A model generated the notes under the pieces. The model saw nothing but the letters and a program-made list of their open reading frames with translations, did not search any database and was not told where the DNA came from. This document shows, piece by piece, positions 1 through 8,759 of a stretch of 64,000 nt of DNA. A program made the translations under genes and the position numbers. Location of the stretch: assembly GCA_007692425.1 (NCBI GenBank), contig RECG01000016.1, forward strand, positions 58,406-122,405, written 5' to 3'. Position 1 is the stretch's first letter; every line of letters begins with the position of its first letter. The DNA is from Acholeplasmataceae bacterium (GTDB taxonomy: Bacteria; Bacillota_I; Bacilli_A; Acholeplasmatales; Acholeplasmataceae).

Positions 1-1266
1 CATCGCACGGTCGCTGATGAACGGCGTGTGGATGGCTTCGGTCATCATGCCTAGCAAATGAATGGTTTGTCTGGTCGTGACGGCCGTGATATTGAATAAT
101 GCGTTTTGGACCATCCCCATGAAGACATCACCCGTCATATGCTTTGTCGGAGGCATGTATTTGAGGGGTGCGTCCTTGAAAATCTCACGCGACAGTTCGG
201 CTTGGGCCAATTCATAGAGAAAGCTGTTCTCCATGCGCGGATCGATTTCATACGCATGGCCCAGGCCCATCAACGCCGGATCCATGCGTGCCAAACTGGC
301 AAATTGTTCGTTGATGAACTGTGATGCCAGCACGGTATGGGCGTGTTCAAAAGCATCGGAAGTGGTCAAATAATTATCTTCGCCGGTATTGATGGTAATG
401 GCCGCATAAGCGCTCAACACCCGTGAAAAATACTGGTCGATGAACGTTCTTTTCATGTTGATGTCGCGAAAAATGATGCCGTAAAGCGAATCATTAAGCA
501 TCATATCGAGGCGTTCGATTGCGCCGAGCGCTGCGATTTCAGGCATGCATAAGCCGGAAGCATAGTTGACCAGACGGATGTAACGGCCTTCTTGATCGGA
601 AACGTCATCCAATGCCTGACGCATCAAACGGAAGTTTTCCTGAGTGGCATAGGTGCCGCCAAACCCTTCCGTGGTGACACCGTAAGGGACATAGTCCAAT
701 AGTGATTGCCCGGTGCTTCTGATGACCGCGATCACATCCGCGCCCTTGCGGGCGGCAGAGACCGCCTGCTTGATATCTTCGTAAATGTTGCCGGTGGCGA
801 CAATGACATATTTGAGCGGCGTTGTCTTGGCCGGCGTCTGCAAGATCTTGGCATGACGCATTTGACGCATCTCATCAATCCGGGCAACCATCTTGTCAAG
901 GTGCGGGGTCAATAGCTCAAGATGCGGACTCAAGGGGAGGTCCGCATATTTGGAGAGGTCTAGCATGCCTGATGCCACACGCAACGCGATGTCTTGCGGC
1001 GACATGCCGGTTTCATGAATGGCATAGGAAAGATAATGGCTGATACCTTTGGTGAGGTCCGCCTTGTGTCTGACGTGATCAACCACGACATTGACTAGCG
1101 GTACGGCAAAAGCATTGATGCCGTCGATGCCTAATAAACGTAAAAGCGAGCGTTCGACGGAGACGGTCGTATGTTTGTTGATATCGTCCTGGACTTGTCT
1201 GGCAATGGCGCCGGCATCGGTCCGGCACGCTGTGATGAGGTCAGGATTGAGATTTAGTTTTGACAT
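1..1266 (-). CDS. kamD: D-lysine 5,6-aminomutase alpha subunit (partial; C-terminus off left edge)
   Basis: Manual translation from ATG at 1266 (MSKLNLNPDLITACRTDAGAIARQVQDDINKHTTVSVERSLLRLLGIDG...) stays open to the window edge; lies directly after kamA/kamB in a lysine-fermentation operon. Absent from the ORF track because it has no stop in the window. Confidence 0.85.
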   Translation of the reverse strand, partial: MSKLNLNPDLITACRTDAGAIARQVQDDINKHTTVSVERSLLRLLGIDGINAFAVPLVNVVVDHVRHKADLTKGISHYLSYAIHETGMSPQDIALRVASGMLDLSKYADLPLSPHLELLTPHLDKMVARIDEMRQMRHAKILQTPAKTTPLKYVIVATGNIYEDIKQAVSAARKGADVIAVIRSTGQSLLDYVPYGVTTEGFGGTYATQENFRLMRQALDDVSDQEGRYIRLVNYASGLCMPEIAALGAIERLDMMLNDSLYGIIFRDINMKRTFIDQYFSRVLSAYAAITINTGEDNYLTTSDAFEHAHTVLASQFINEQFASLARMDPALMGLGHAYEIDPRMENSFLYELAQAELSREIFKDAPLKYMPPTKHMTGDVFMGMVQNALFNITAVTTRQTIHLLGMMTEAIHTPFISDRAM

Positions 1267-2248
1267 GGCCGGTCTCCTTTCTCATGACATCAAAGACGGG
1301 CAAGGCAGTGACTTTCTGCATCTCTTTGAGAAAGACATCCGCATCATAGTCATGCCCTGTCGGGCTGGTCGGATTGATCGTCAAGGCGACTAAAGGACAA
1401 TGATTGATGACATTGAGGGTGATGCCGAGTTTGTGCAAATAATCGAAATATGGTTCGGAAACAAGCAACTTGGTGGCGTCATCACAAATCAAATTGAAAC
1501 CACGTAATGATGCCTCGATGAAATAATCAATCAATGTTTCTGTGACCGCACCTTGGACATACATCATCTCAAGCGGTTCATCAAACATCTTGAGGGCGGC
1601 CTGGATGGTCTCGATCCGTTTGTCTTTGAAAGCGACAATATGGGTGGCAGTCTGCAAGATCATGGGGCTGTCTGGCAGACGCTTGAGTTTCGTGGTTGGC
1701 TTGATGGCAAAAGAATCCATCACCCGTTTGGTTTTCGAAATGGTTTTCTTCATATTGTAATGAACACTGGCCCCTGTCGTCAGAATGATGGCATCAATCT
1801 GGTCGAGGCTGACAAAGGTCATGCGGTTGAAGGCGCCGTCGATCAACACCTTCTCGGCATGCTTGCGTAGTTTCTTGATAACCTTGTCTAGTTCCTTGTT
1901 GGTTGTCGGTCCCGCCACGACAAGCTTGCCTTTTGACATGATTTCGATGATCACAACCGGTCCCAATGCCGTCTGCATGCGTGTTTCTTCAATGATGCGG
2001 TAAACCAGTTTCTTGTCGGTGATGCACTGTTTGGCGGTGGCAATGATCATGCCAGGTCGCAATTTGATGCGTGGTTTAGGCAGTTTGGTGACCTGGTCGA
2101 GTTCCTCGCCGTCGAGACCAATACTGGTCAAACCGATTTTGTCGTCTTTCAATTGTTTGATCAGATGATTCAACGTGGTGGTCTTGCCCGTGTTCTTGGC
2201 CAGGCCGATGATACCGATGGTTTGGTGTCTGCTAATGATTTTTTTCAC
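1241..2248 (-). CDS. kamB: KamB-like P-loop protein of the lysine aminomutase locus
   Basis: 335 aa ORF with Walker A-like IGLAKNTGKTTTLNHL, between kamA and kamD, overlapping both. Confidence 0.7.
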   Translation of the reverse strand: MKKIISRHQTIGIIGLAKNTGKTTTLNHLIKQLKDDKIGLTSIGLDGEELDQVTKLPKPRIKLRPGMIIATAKQCITDKKLVYRIIEETRMQTALGPVVIIEIMSKGKLVVAGPTTNKELDKVIKKLRKHAEKVLIDGAFNRMTFVSLDQIDAIILTTGASVHYNMKKTISKTKRVMDSFAIKPTTKLKRLPDSPMILQTATHIVAFKDKRIETIQAALKMFDEPLEMMYVQGAVTETLIDYFIEASLRGFNLICDDATKLLVSEPYFDYLHKLGITLNVINHCPLVALTINPTSPTGHDYDADVFLKEMQKVTALPVFDVMRKETGHVKTKSQS

Positions 2249-3503
2249 GATCGATCCGTTCTTTTCGCTTCAGGTTACGGGGTTCGAGCGAAATATGTTC
2301 GCCACTGAGCAATCCGCTGACGCCGTCTAATGGTTGATCACACGCTTCGCACTTGCATCCGGGCGTGTAATGCATCGGTTCACTATACGTGGAAATGACA
2401 CCTTCGAAATTGCGCAAGACAATTTTTCCGGGTGCTGATGAAATGACGTAGTTCGGCATGATGGGAATCTTGCCACCACCACCTGGCGCGTCCACGACAA
2501 AAGTCGGGACGGCTAATCCGCTAATGTGACCGCGCAAGCCTTCAATGATTTCAATGCCCTTGCTGATGGTGGTGCGGAAGTGCTCGATGCCCATCGACAA
2601 GTCGCATTGATAAAGATAATAGGGGCGGACACGGATGGCGATCAATGTCTTGCATAACCGGCGCATGACATGAACACAGTCGTTGACACCTTTGAGCAAG
2701 ACACTTTGGTTGCCGAGCGGAATGCCGGCATCGACCATCTTATCGATGGCCGCCTTGCTTTCCGGGGTGATTTCATCGGGATGGTTATAATGGGTGTTGA
2801 CCCAGATTGGATGATAGCGTTTAAGCATGTTGACCAGATCATCGGTGATGCGTTGCGGCATGACGACCGGTGTGCGCGTCCCAATACGGATGACTTGGAC
2901 ATGGTCGATGGTCCGCAAAGCTTTCAAGATGTATTCGAGGCGTTCGTCACTGACCAGGAACGCATCGCCGCCACTCAGGAGGACATCGTTGACTTCGGGA
3001 TGTTTTCTAATGTAATCGATTGCTTGATCGACATGACTCTTGCTCATCTCGTCATCATGTTGTCCGGCAAAGCGACGACGTGTGCAATGACGACAATACA
3101 TGCTGCACATGTCCGTGATTAAAAACAACACGCGGTCTGGATAACGATGTGTCAGTCCCGGTACGGGTGAATCGTGATCTTCTGCCAAAGGATCATGCAT
3201 GTCATTCTGGCCTACCAAAAGTTCGCCGCTGACCGGAATGGCTTGCAATCGAATCGGACAATCCGGATCAAGCGGATCGATCAAAGTCAGATAATAGGGG
3301 GTGATGGCCATGCGGAAACGGATGAGCACATCCTGGACCATCTTTTCCTCTTCGGGTGTCAGTGTGAGATAGCGCCTCAGTTGTTCGACGGATCGGATGC
3401 GGTGTTTGGTCTGCCATTTCCAATCGGACCAGTCCGTCTCACTCACATCCTTGAAGTAGCGCGTTTTTCTTTCGAGATGTTTCCGGTTCAATATATCTTT
3501 CAC
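2232..3503 (-). CDS. kamA: L-lysine 2,3-aminomutase (radical SAM, PLP)
   Basis: 423 aa; CSMYCRHCTRRRFAG radical-SAM motif and C-terminal CKCEAC; GTG start with AAGGAG upstream. Confidence 0.93.
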   Translation of the reverse strand: MKDILNRKHLERKTRYFKDVSETDWSDWKWQTKHRIRSVEQLRRYLTLTPEEEKMVQDVLIRFRMAITPYYLTLIDPLDPDCPIRLQAIPVSGELLVGQNDMHDPLAEDHDSPVPGLTHRYPDRVLFLITDMCSMYCRHCTRRRFAGQHDDEMSKSHVDQAIDYIRKHPEVNDVLLSGGDAFLVSDERLEYILKALRTIDHVQVIRIGTRTPVVMPQRITDDLVNMLKRYHPIWVNTHYNHPDEITPESKAAIDKMVDAGIPLGNQSVLLKGVNDCVHVMRRLCKTLIAIRVRPYYLYQCDLSMGIEHFRTTISKGIEIIEGLRGHISGLAVPTFVVDAPGGGGKIPIMPNYVISSAPGKIVLRNFEGVISTYSEPMHYTPGCKCEACDQPLDGVSGLLSGEHISLEPRNLKRKERIDREKNH

Positions 3504-3517
3504 GGTATCTCTCCTTT

Positions 3518-4552
3518 TTAAGCGTAACGTTGATAAAACAGGTCGTGCAAAGGTTTGCTTTCACGAATGATATCGAGCGTGATTTGGGCGTGGTTCTTGG
3601 TGTATCCGTTGCCGATGATCATCTTGACATCCTTCCCGACACCTTCCGCACCGAGTGCGGCTTTGGTAAACGATGTGGCCATGCTGAAGAAATAAACGAT
3701 GCCTTCATCGCGTGTGGCCAGTACTGATGACATTTCCGTGTTATCGACATTGACCACGTTGATGGTCACATCGGCTAATCGCCCCTTGGTGCGTTTTTCT
3801 ACTTGTTGATAGACCGCTAGGGCATTGGTGGCGTCTGCCAGGATGATGTCATGACACAAACCGAGTGTTTTCAATAATGCTTGCTGGGGTTCTTCATTGA
3901 CAAGTCCGATGATACGACCGCTTTCTCCGACTTCCTTCATGGCCTGGTAAGCGCATAGCAGACCGCTTTTCCCAGCAGCCCCGATAATCAGCACCGTGTC
4001 ACCTTCATGACACAGGGCTTTGACTTGGGCTGGTGCACCACAGACGTCCAGAGCCGCCAAGGCGACTTTCTCATCAAGGTCTTCCGGAATGATGGCGTAG
4101 ACGCCTGAATCGAATAAAATGGCTTGTCCTTTGATCTTGACCTGATCGTTTTCCAGGTTGATGGAAACGATCTGCTCGATTGTCAAGGGTGTGAGTGACA
4201 GTGAGACAAGGGTGGCGATCTTCATCCCTGTTTTCAGTGACTGGTCATGATGCAAGGGGCCGACTTCCTTGATGGTGCCAATCAACATGCCACCGCTTTT
4301 GGTGACCGGATTTTGCATCTTGCCCTGCTTTTTGACAATCTCAATAATCATCTCTTTCATCTGTTGGGGATGGTGTCCGCATGCTTGTTTGATTTGATGA
4401 AACGAGGCCGAGTCGATGTTTAAAATGTCGACATCGATCAACAGTTCATTGTCTCTGCAGACCGGGGTGGGATCGATGACGAGGGCCGCCTGTGGCAAGA
4501 CACCTTTGGGTTCGATCACACGGTGTGATCCATATTTACAAGATACGCTCAT
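3518..4552 (-). CDS. kdd: L-erythro-3,5-diaminohexanoate dehydrogenase
   Basis: About 344 aa with NAD-binding VLIIGAAGKSGLLCAYQAM, in lysine-fermentation operon context; ATG at 4552 has AAGGAG 7 nt upstream. Confidence 0.85.
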   Translation of the reverse strand: MSVSCKYGSHRVIEPKGVLPQAALVIDPTPVCRDNELLIDVDILNIDSASFHQIKQACGHHPQQMKEMIIEIVKKQGKMQNPVTKSGGMLIGTIKEVGPLHHDQSLKTGMKIATLVSLSLTPLTIEQIVSINLENDQVKIKGQAILFDSGVYAIIPEDLDEKVALAALDVCGAPAQVKALCHEGDTVLIIGAAGKSGLLCAYQAMKEVGESGRIIGLVNEEPQQALLKTLGLCHDIILADATNALAVYQQVEKRTKGRLADVTINVVNVDNTEMSSVLATRDEGIVYFFSMATSFTKAALGAEGVGKDVKMIIGNGYTKNHAQITLDIIRESKPLHDLFYQRYA

Positions 4553-5378
4553 GGTCAAACTCCTTCATGCCGAGAATGCGTCTCGCTTCTTTGGGTGTCG
4601 CAATCGGGCGGCCATGTCGTTTGGCCATGTCCACCACTTTTTCAACCAGCTCGCGGTTGCCTCTGGCAAGCACGCCTTTTTCCAAATAGATATTATCTTC
4701 AAGACCGACACGGACGTGCCCGCCATGCTTGATGGCAAGTTCAGCAAGGGGAAACTCATATTTGCCGATGCCGACCACGCCATATGTCGCATCTTCAGGA
4801 ATGCTTTCCCGCAAGAAATGAAAATCGCGGTCTTCGCCTGTCATGCCGCCATGGACGCCCAGCACGAAACTGAAGTGAAGGGGTGCATGGATGAACCCTT
4901 GACGATATAATCTAAGCACCAGGTCGACATGTCCTTTTTCAAAACATTCCAACTCAGGAAAGATGTTTCTTTCCTTCATGACTTGGGCAAAATATTTGAT
5001 GTCGTTTTCGGTATTGACGAAAATATCATCACCACCGAAATTCAAGGTGCCACAATCCAAGGTTGCCATCTCAATCGGCAGCCCGGTCGGTTGAAGCCGC
5101 GTGTCACGGTCCATGCCGACAGCACCACCGGTCGAAGGTTGGATGATGACATCATCACATCTTGCACGTATGGCTTTGATGACTTCGCGAAATCTTTCCT
5201 TGTCTTGTGTCGGTGTGCCGTCATCATGACGGACATGCAGATGAATGATGGCCGCGCCGGCTTGCCAGGCGGCATGCGCTTCAGCAGCCATCTCTTCTAC
5301 CGTATAAGGGACATGGGGATTGTGTGCCTTGGTTGTTTCGGCTCCGGAAATGGCACAGGTGATGATCAACTTATCCAT
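4536..5378 (-). CDS. kce: 3-keto-5-aminohexanoate cleavage enzyme
   Basis: 280 aa; [29 protein letters not shown]...[16 protein letters not shown] resembles the BKACE/Kce family. Confidence 0.92.
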   Translation of the reverse strand: MDKLIITCAISGAETTKAHNPHVPYTVEEMAAEAHAAWQAGAAIIHLHVRHDDGTPTQDKERFREVIKAIRARCDDVIIQPSTGGAVGMDRDTRLQPTGLPIEMATLDCGTLNFGGDDIFVNTENDIKYFAQVMKERNIFPELECFEKGHVDLVLRLYRQGFIHAPLHFSFVLGVHGGMTGEDRDFHFLRESIPEDATYGVVGIGKYEFPLAELAIKHGGHVRVGLEDNIYLEKGVLARGNRELVEKVVDMAKRHGRPIATPKEARRILGMKEFDHERIL

Positions 5379-5769
5379 GTGAAACCCGCTGCCTCTCCTT
5401 GGGCACGATGCACGTTCCGACGGCTTCAGTCACGAGTTCACGTTTGGCAAGGACTTCCGCGGCCGAAGGTGACAGGTCAGGACGTGCCGTGACAACTTTA
5501 TAGCAGGCGAAATGCATGGTGCGCGAGGTGTTGCCGGTCTTGATGATCTCGCCCTCGACCTCGATGATGTCTCCAGCATGAAGCGGAGCGAGGAAATCGA
5601 CTTTTTCATACGCCCGAAACAGACCTTCGTCGCCATCATGAATGATGAGCAGTTCCGTGGCGACATCACCAAACAATCCCAATACCTTGGCACCATCAAC
5701 CAGGTTTCCACCATAGTGGGCGTCTGCCTGTGACAAACGCATGCGATGCATGACCTTGTTCATATTCAT
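5371..5769 (-). CDS. kal: 3-aminobutyryl-CoA ammonia-lyase
   Basis: 132 aa hot-dog protein between kce and the CoA-transferase genes, as in known lysine-fermentation operons. Confidence 0.85.
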   Translation of the reverse strand: MNMNKVMHRMRLSQADAHYGGNLVDGAKVLGLFGDVATELLIIHDGDEGLFRAYEKVDFLAPLHAGDIIEVEGEIIKTGNTSRTMHFACYKVVTARPDLSPSAAEVLAKRELVTEAVGTCIVPKERQRVSHG

Positions 5770-6416
5770 ACCTCCATGATTTTGACGTCATTGATGATCA
5801 ATGTCGCCTCAGTCTGTTCACGTATCATGTCGATGGACACGTCCGGATGACGTTCCAACAAATGAAGTCCGTCATCTTTGACCGCCATGACCGCCATTTC
5901 CGTGACAATCAGATCGACTTGACGATAAGCAGTCAACGGTAATGTGCAACGCTTTTTGATTTTGGGTCTTCCCTTGTTGGTATGGGTGGTGGCGATGATG
6001 ACTTTCTTGGACCCCTCGATGAGATCCATCGCACCGCCCATGCCTGGCACGAGCTTGCCGGGAATGATCCATGAAGCAAGTGATCCTTCCTCATCGACTT
6101 CAAGCGCACCCAGGACAGTGGCATCCACATGACCGCCACGAATGATGCCGAATGAGGTGGCGGTATCAAAGTACATGCCATGTTTCAGGATGGTGACCGG
6201 CATCGCGCCGGCATTGACGAGATTGGGATCGGCCTCATGCGGTTCGGCAATCGGTCCAAGGCCAATCATGCCATTTTCACTTTGCAGGAAAATATGAACA
6301 TCGTCAGGGATGAAATTGGACACATAAAGCGGCAGACCGATGCCGAGATTGACCAGGTCACCATCGTTGAGTTCCATGGCGATGCGTTTCGCGATGATCG
6401 CTTTGGAATCATTCAT
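5766..6416 (-). CDS. Acetate/butyrate-acetoacetate CoA-transferase, beta subunit
   Basis: 216 aa; [15 protein letters not shown]...[10 protein letters not shown] is characteristic of the CoA-transferase family I beta subunit. Confidence 0.92.
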   Translation of the reverse strand: MNDSKAIIAKRIAMELNDGDLVNLGIGLPLYVSNFIPDDVHIFLQSENGMIGLGPIAEPHEADPNLVNAGAMPVTILKHGMYFDTATSFGIIRGGHVDATVLGALEVDEEGSLASWIIPGKLVPGMGGAMDLIEGSKKVIIATTHTNKGRPKIKKRCTLPLTAYRQVDLIVTEMAVMAVKDDGLHLLERHPDVSIDMIREQTEATLIINDVKIMEV

Positions 6417-7063
6417 GCTATTTCCTCCTTGGCCAGGTAATCCACGAAGATATGGGGGGTGACGACCGCCTCGGGATCGATGTCCGCGACATGGTGGTCG
6501 GCATAGGCCACCACGGTCTTCGCCGCGGTCGCCATGACAGGATTGAAATTGCGGGCTGTTTTCGCATAGGTGAGGTTGCCGAGCGGATCGGCCTCTCTGG
6601 CCTGGATCAAGGCAAGGTCTGCACCCATCGACAGTTCAAGCAGGTAGTCCTGGTCATTGACACGGATGACTTGCTTGCCTTCTTCCACGATCGTATGGAG
6701 ACCTGTCGATGTCAGAATGCCGCCAAGTCCGGCACCATGGGCACGTATTTGTTCGACCAGCGTACCCTGAGGGACAAGTTTGACGTCAAGCGTGCCTTCA
6801 CTCATCATTTGACCGGCCACCGGATTGGTGCCGACATGGGAGGCAATCAAGGTTTTGACCTGCTTGTTGACGATCAGACGCCCGACGCCTTTGTCAGGCA
6901 TCCCGCCGTCATTACAAATGATGGTCAGCGACTTGACACCGGATTCGAGCACCCAGTCAATGAGCCTTTCCGGTGTACCACAAGTCAGAAACCCGCCGAC
7001 AAAGACCGACATGCCGTCTTTGAGCAAGGCTTGAAACTGTTGTTTGTAGATCACTTTGTTCAT
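6413..7063 (-). CDS. Acetate/butyrate-acetoacetate CoA-transferase, alpha subunit
   Basis: 216 aa; MSVFVGGFLTCGTPERLIDWVLESGVKSLTIICNDGG; directly precedes the beta subunit. Confidence 0.92.
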   Translation of the reverse strand: MNKVIYKQQFQALLKDGMSVFVGGFLTCGTPERLIDWVLESGVKSLTIICNDGGMPDKGVGRLIVNKQVKTLIASHVGTNPVAGQMMSEGTLDVKLVPQGTLVEQIRAHGAGLGGILTSTGLHTIVEEGKQVIRVNDQDYLLELSMGADLALIQAREADPLGNLTYAKTARNFNPVMATAAKTVVAYADHHVADIDPEAVVTPHIFVDYLAKEEIA

Positions 7064-7476
7064 AAGTTGACATCCTTTCGGGGCATGAGCATGGCCTCAC
7101 CGGTCAAGACACAGTCACCACTTTGATCAAAAATCTCAGTGGTGAAAATGACGCGGTTTTTTTCCATCGTGATATCTTTGACTGTCACCACGACTTCAAT
7201 CGGTTCATCAGGGTAGACCGGCTTGAGAAATTTGAGTGACTGGGAACAGTAAATCGTGCCTTCACCCGGATACTCAAGACCGAAAATGCGGGAAAACAAC
7301 GATCCTAGCATCATACCATGGACAATTGGCTTTTTAAACATGGTTGTTTTGGTATAGGCTTCATCAAAGTGTGCTTTGTTGGTATCGCCGGTCAACGCGC
7401 CGAAACGTGCGACATCATCTTTGGTGATGACGCGGTGATAACGTCGGATTTCACCGACTTTCATTGTCTTGATCAT
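7060..7476 (-). CDS. MaoC-like (R)-specific enoyl-CoA hydratase (hot-dog fold)
   Basis: Hydratase motif GDTNKAHFDEAYTKTTMFKKPIVHGMML with D-x4-H dyad. Start reassigned from 7584 to ATG 7476, with AAGGAG 10 nt upstream; the longer ORF runs into riboswitch sequence. Confidence 0.8.
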   Translation of the reverse strand: MIKTMKVGEIRRYHRVITKDDVARFGALTGDTNKAHFDEAYTKTTMFKKPIVHGMMLGSLFSRIFGLEYPGEGTIYCSQSLKFLKPVYPDEPIEVVVTVKDITMEKNRVIFTTEIFDQSGDCVLTGEAMLMPRKDVNL

Positions 7477-7494
7477 GTGTCTCATTCTCCTTGT

Positions 7495-7531
7495 CGAAAA
7501 GATAAGAGCCGCCCTTGAAAGAGACAGCTCT
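7495..7531 (-). terminator. Conditional intrinsic terminator of the lysine riboswitch
   Basis: Hairpin arms 7525-7531/7505-7511 (7 bp) plus inner CUCU/AGGG and a U-rich tail at 7495-7504; shares bases with the 3' strand of P1. Confidence 0.75.
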
Positions 7532-7697
7532 CCATTTGAATAAATGGCAATGGCTGGGGCGTCCCCCCTGCCATCAAGCATCATGTGCGGACCACATCTG
7601 CTTTCGGCGGCATGCTCCTTCGGTACCGCGCTTGAAGGTCCTGCTTCTCAAGCGCGCGGCACGTACCAGCATTCCGCTCCTCTGTATCGAAACTCCA
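7505..7697 (-). promoter_or_regulatory. Lysine riboswitch (L box) with overlapping intrinsic terminator, leader of the kam operon
   Basis: Minus-strand RNA shows AGAGGAGCGG, AAGGAGCAUGCCGCCGAAAGC and GGAGAGCUGUC core blocks, five hairpins around a junction, and a P1 (GAUACAG/CUGUCUC). 3' half forms AGAGCUG-U-CUCU-UUCA-AGGG-CGGCUCU followed by UAUCUUUUC. Confidence 0.88.
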
Positions 7698-7702
7698 CAC
7701 CC

Positions 7703-7732
7703 ATTATATACGATACGTGAAAGCGCTGTCAA
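7703..7732 (-). promoter_or_regulatory. Consensus sigma-A promoter of the lysine-fermentation operon
   Basis: TTGACA (7727-7732), 18-nt spacer, TATAAT (7703-7708), minus strand; immediately upstream of the riboswitch. Confidence 0.9.
7718..7731. promoter_or_regulatory. Candidate CcpA cre site overlapping the kam promoter
   Basis: TGAAAGCGCTGTCA fits TGWAANCGNTNWCA; overlaps the -35 element and spacer. Confidence 0.65.
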
Positions 7733-7841
7733 TGTCTTTTGACATTGTTTCATGCAAAGATGGTTTTTTCTGAAATACAAACCTTTCATCGAATGGCCGA
7801 TCAATGGTATAATGAGTGTAGAAAACAAGGAGGCGATTCAA

Positions 7842-8078
7842 TTGAAAAATCTGGTTAAGGCGTTCGACAATTTGCCGTGGTTGATAAAATTCATTTTGGC
7901 ATTACCTTTCATCGATGGGTTTGCATGGGGCATTTACAGGATTGCCAAAGGACTTGACAAGAGCGATGGTGTGATGATTATTGCCGGTATTGTCTGGCTT
8001 TTGGTAGGATGGGCTATTTTATGGATTCTTGACATGCTCACCCTTATTTTCACAGGCAAGGTCACCATTTTTGCCTGA
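7842..8078 (+). CDS. Small membrane protein, unknown function
   Basis: 78 aa with two hydrophobic segments; TTG start at 7842 follows AAGGAGG. The upstream ATG in the ORF track lies within a TATAAT (-10) element. Confidence 0.6.
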   Translation: MKNLVKAFDNLPWLIKFILALPFIDGFAWGIYRIAKGLDKSDGVMIIAGIVWLLVGWAILWILDMLTLIFTGKVTIFA

Positions 8079-8093
8079 AGATGACTTGATAAG

Positions 8094-8120
8094 AAAAACC
8101 GTTGCCAACGGTTTTTTTTC
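8094..8120 (+). terminator. Intrinsic terminator
   Basis: AAAAACCGTTG-CC-AACGGTTTTTTTT. Confidence 0.85.
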
Positions 8121-8225
8121 TTGTTCGTTGATAAACAAATCCGTTTCCTGTTGTATAATGTCGTGAAAACACATATAATGAAGGCGGATGAAACCGATAC
8201 AACATGAGAAAAAGGAGAGATCGAC

Positions 8226-8711
8226 ATGAATCGTGATGATAAGCATAAGGACGTCATGATGAAGGCGATTGAAGAGGCCAGAAAGACGATGAATGCGGAC
8301 ATTGGCGGACCGTTCGGTGCCGCTGTCATTGATGCTGATGGCAAACTGCTCTCAGTCGCTTCCAATTCGGTGCTGCACGACCATGATGCCACTGCTCACG
8401 CCGAGGTGAACGCCATCCGGAAAGCGGGCAAGGTTCTCGGCACCTATGATTTGAGTGGCTGCACCCTCATCACGACCGCTTATCCCTGTCCGATGTGTCT
8501 GGGCGCGATCATCTGGTCGAACATCAAACATGTCGTCTACGGCTGCCGTCCCAAGGACGCCGAAGCCATCGGCTTTCGTGATGATTTTATCTACCAGTTC
8601 ATCAAACACGAGACACAAAACCAGGATGTCCTGGCCATTGACGAGCAATTCAGGATGGAGTGTCTTGAACTGTTCAAGGAATATGCCCAGAAAAACAAAA
8701 CGATTTATTAA
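8226..8711 (+). CDS. guaD: Guanine deaminase (cytidine deaminase-fold, GuaD type)
   Basis: 161 aa; HAEVNAIRKA and PCPMCLGAIIW zinc motifs; IGGPFGAAVI N-terminus similar to the Bacillus GuaD family. Confidence 0.8.
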   Translation: MNRDDKHKDVMMKAIEEARKTMNADIGGPFGAAVIDADGKLLSVASNSVLHDHDATAHAEVNAIRKAGKVLGTYDLSGCTLITTAYPCPMCLGAIIWSNIKHVVYGCRPKDAEAIGFRDDFIYQFIKHETQNQDVLAIDEQFRMECLELFKEYAQKNKTIY

Positions 8712-8727
8712 CGTTCGAATGTGCATC

Positions 8728-8755
8728 AAAAAACCGCTCAAAGCGGTTTTTTTCT
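8728..8755. terminator. Bidirectional intrinsic terminator between guaD and ygeW
   Basis: AAAAAACCGCT-CAA-AGCGGTTTTTTT. Confidence 0.88.
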
Positions 8756-8759
8756 TGCT

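Noticed and set aside
6452-7126. Plus-strand 224-aa ORF
   Set aside because: Lies antisense to the CoA-transferase alpha gene; composition (His/Asp-rich) is typical of shadow ORFs.
7574-7828. Minus-strand 84-aa ORF and N-terminal extension of the 7060-7584 ORF
   Set aside because: Both overlap the promoter and lysine riboswitch; MaoC homology begins at about ATG 7476 with a proper SD.
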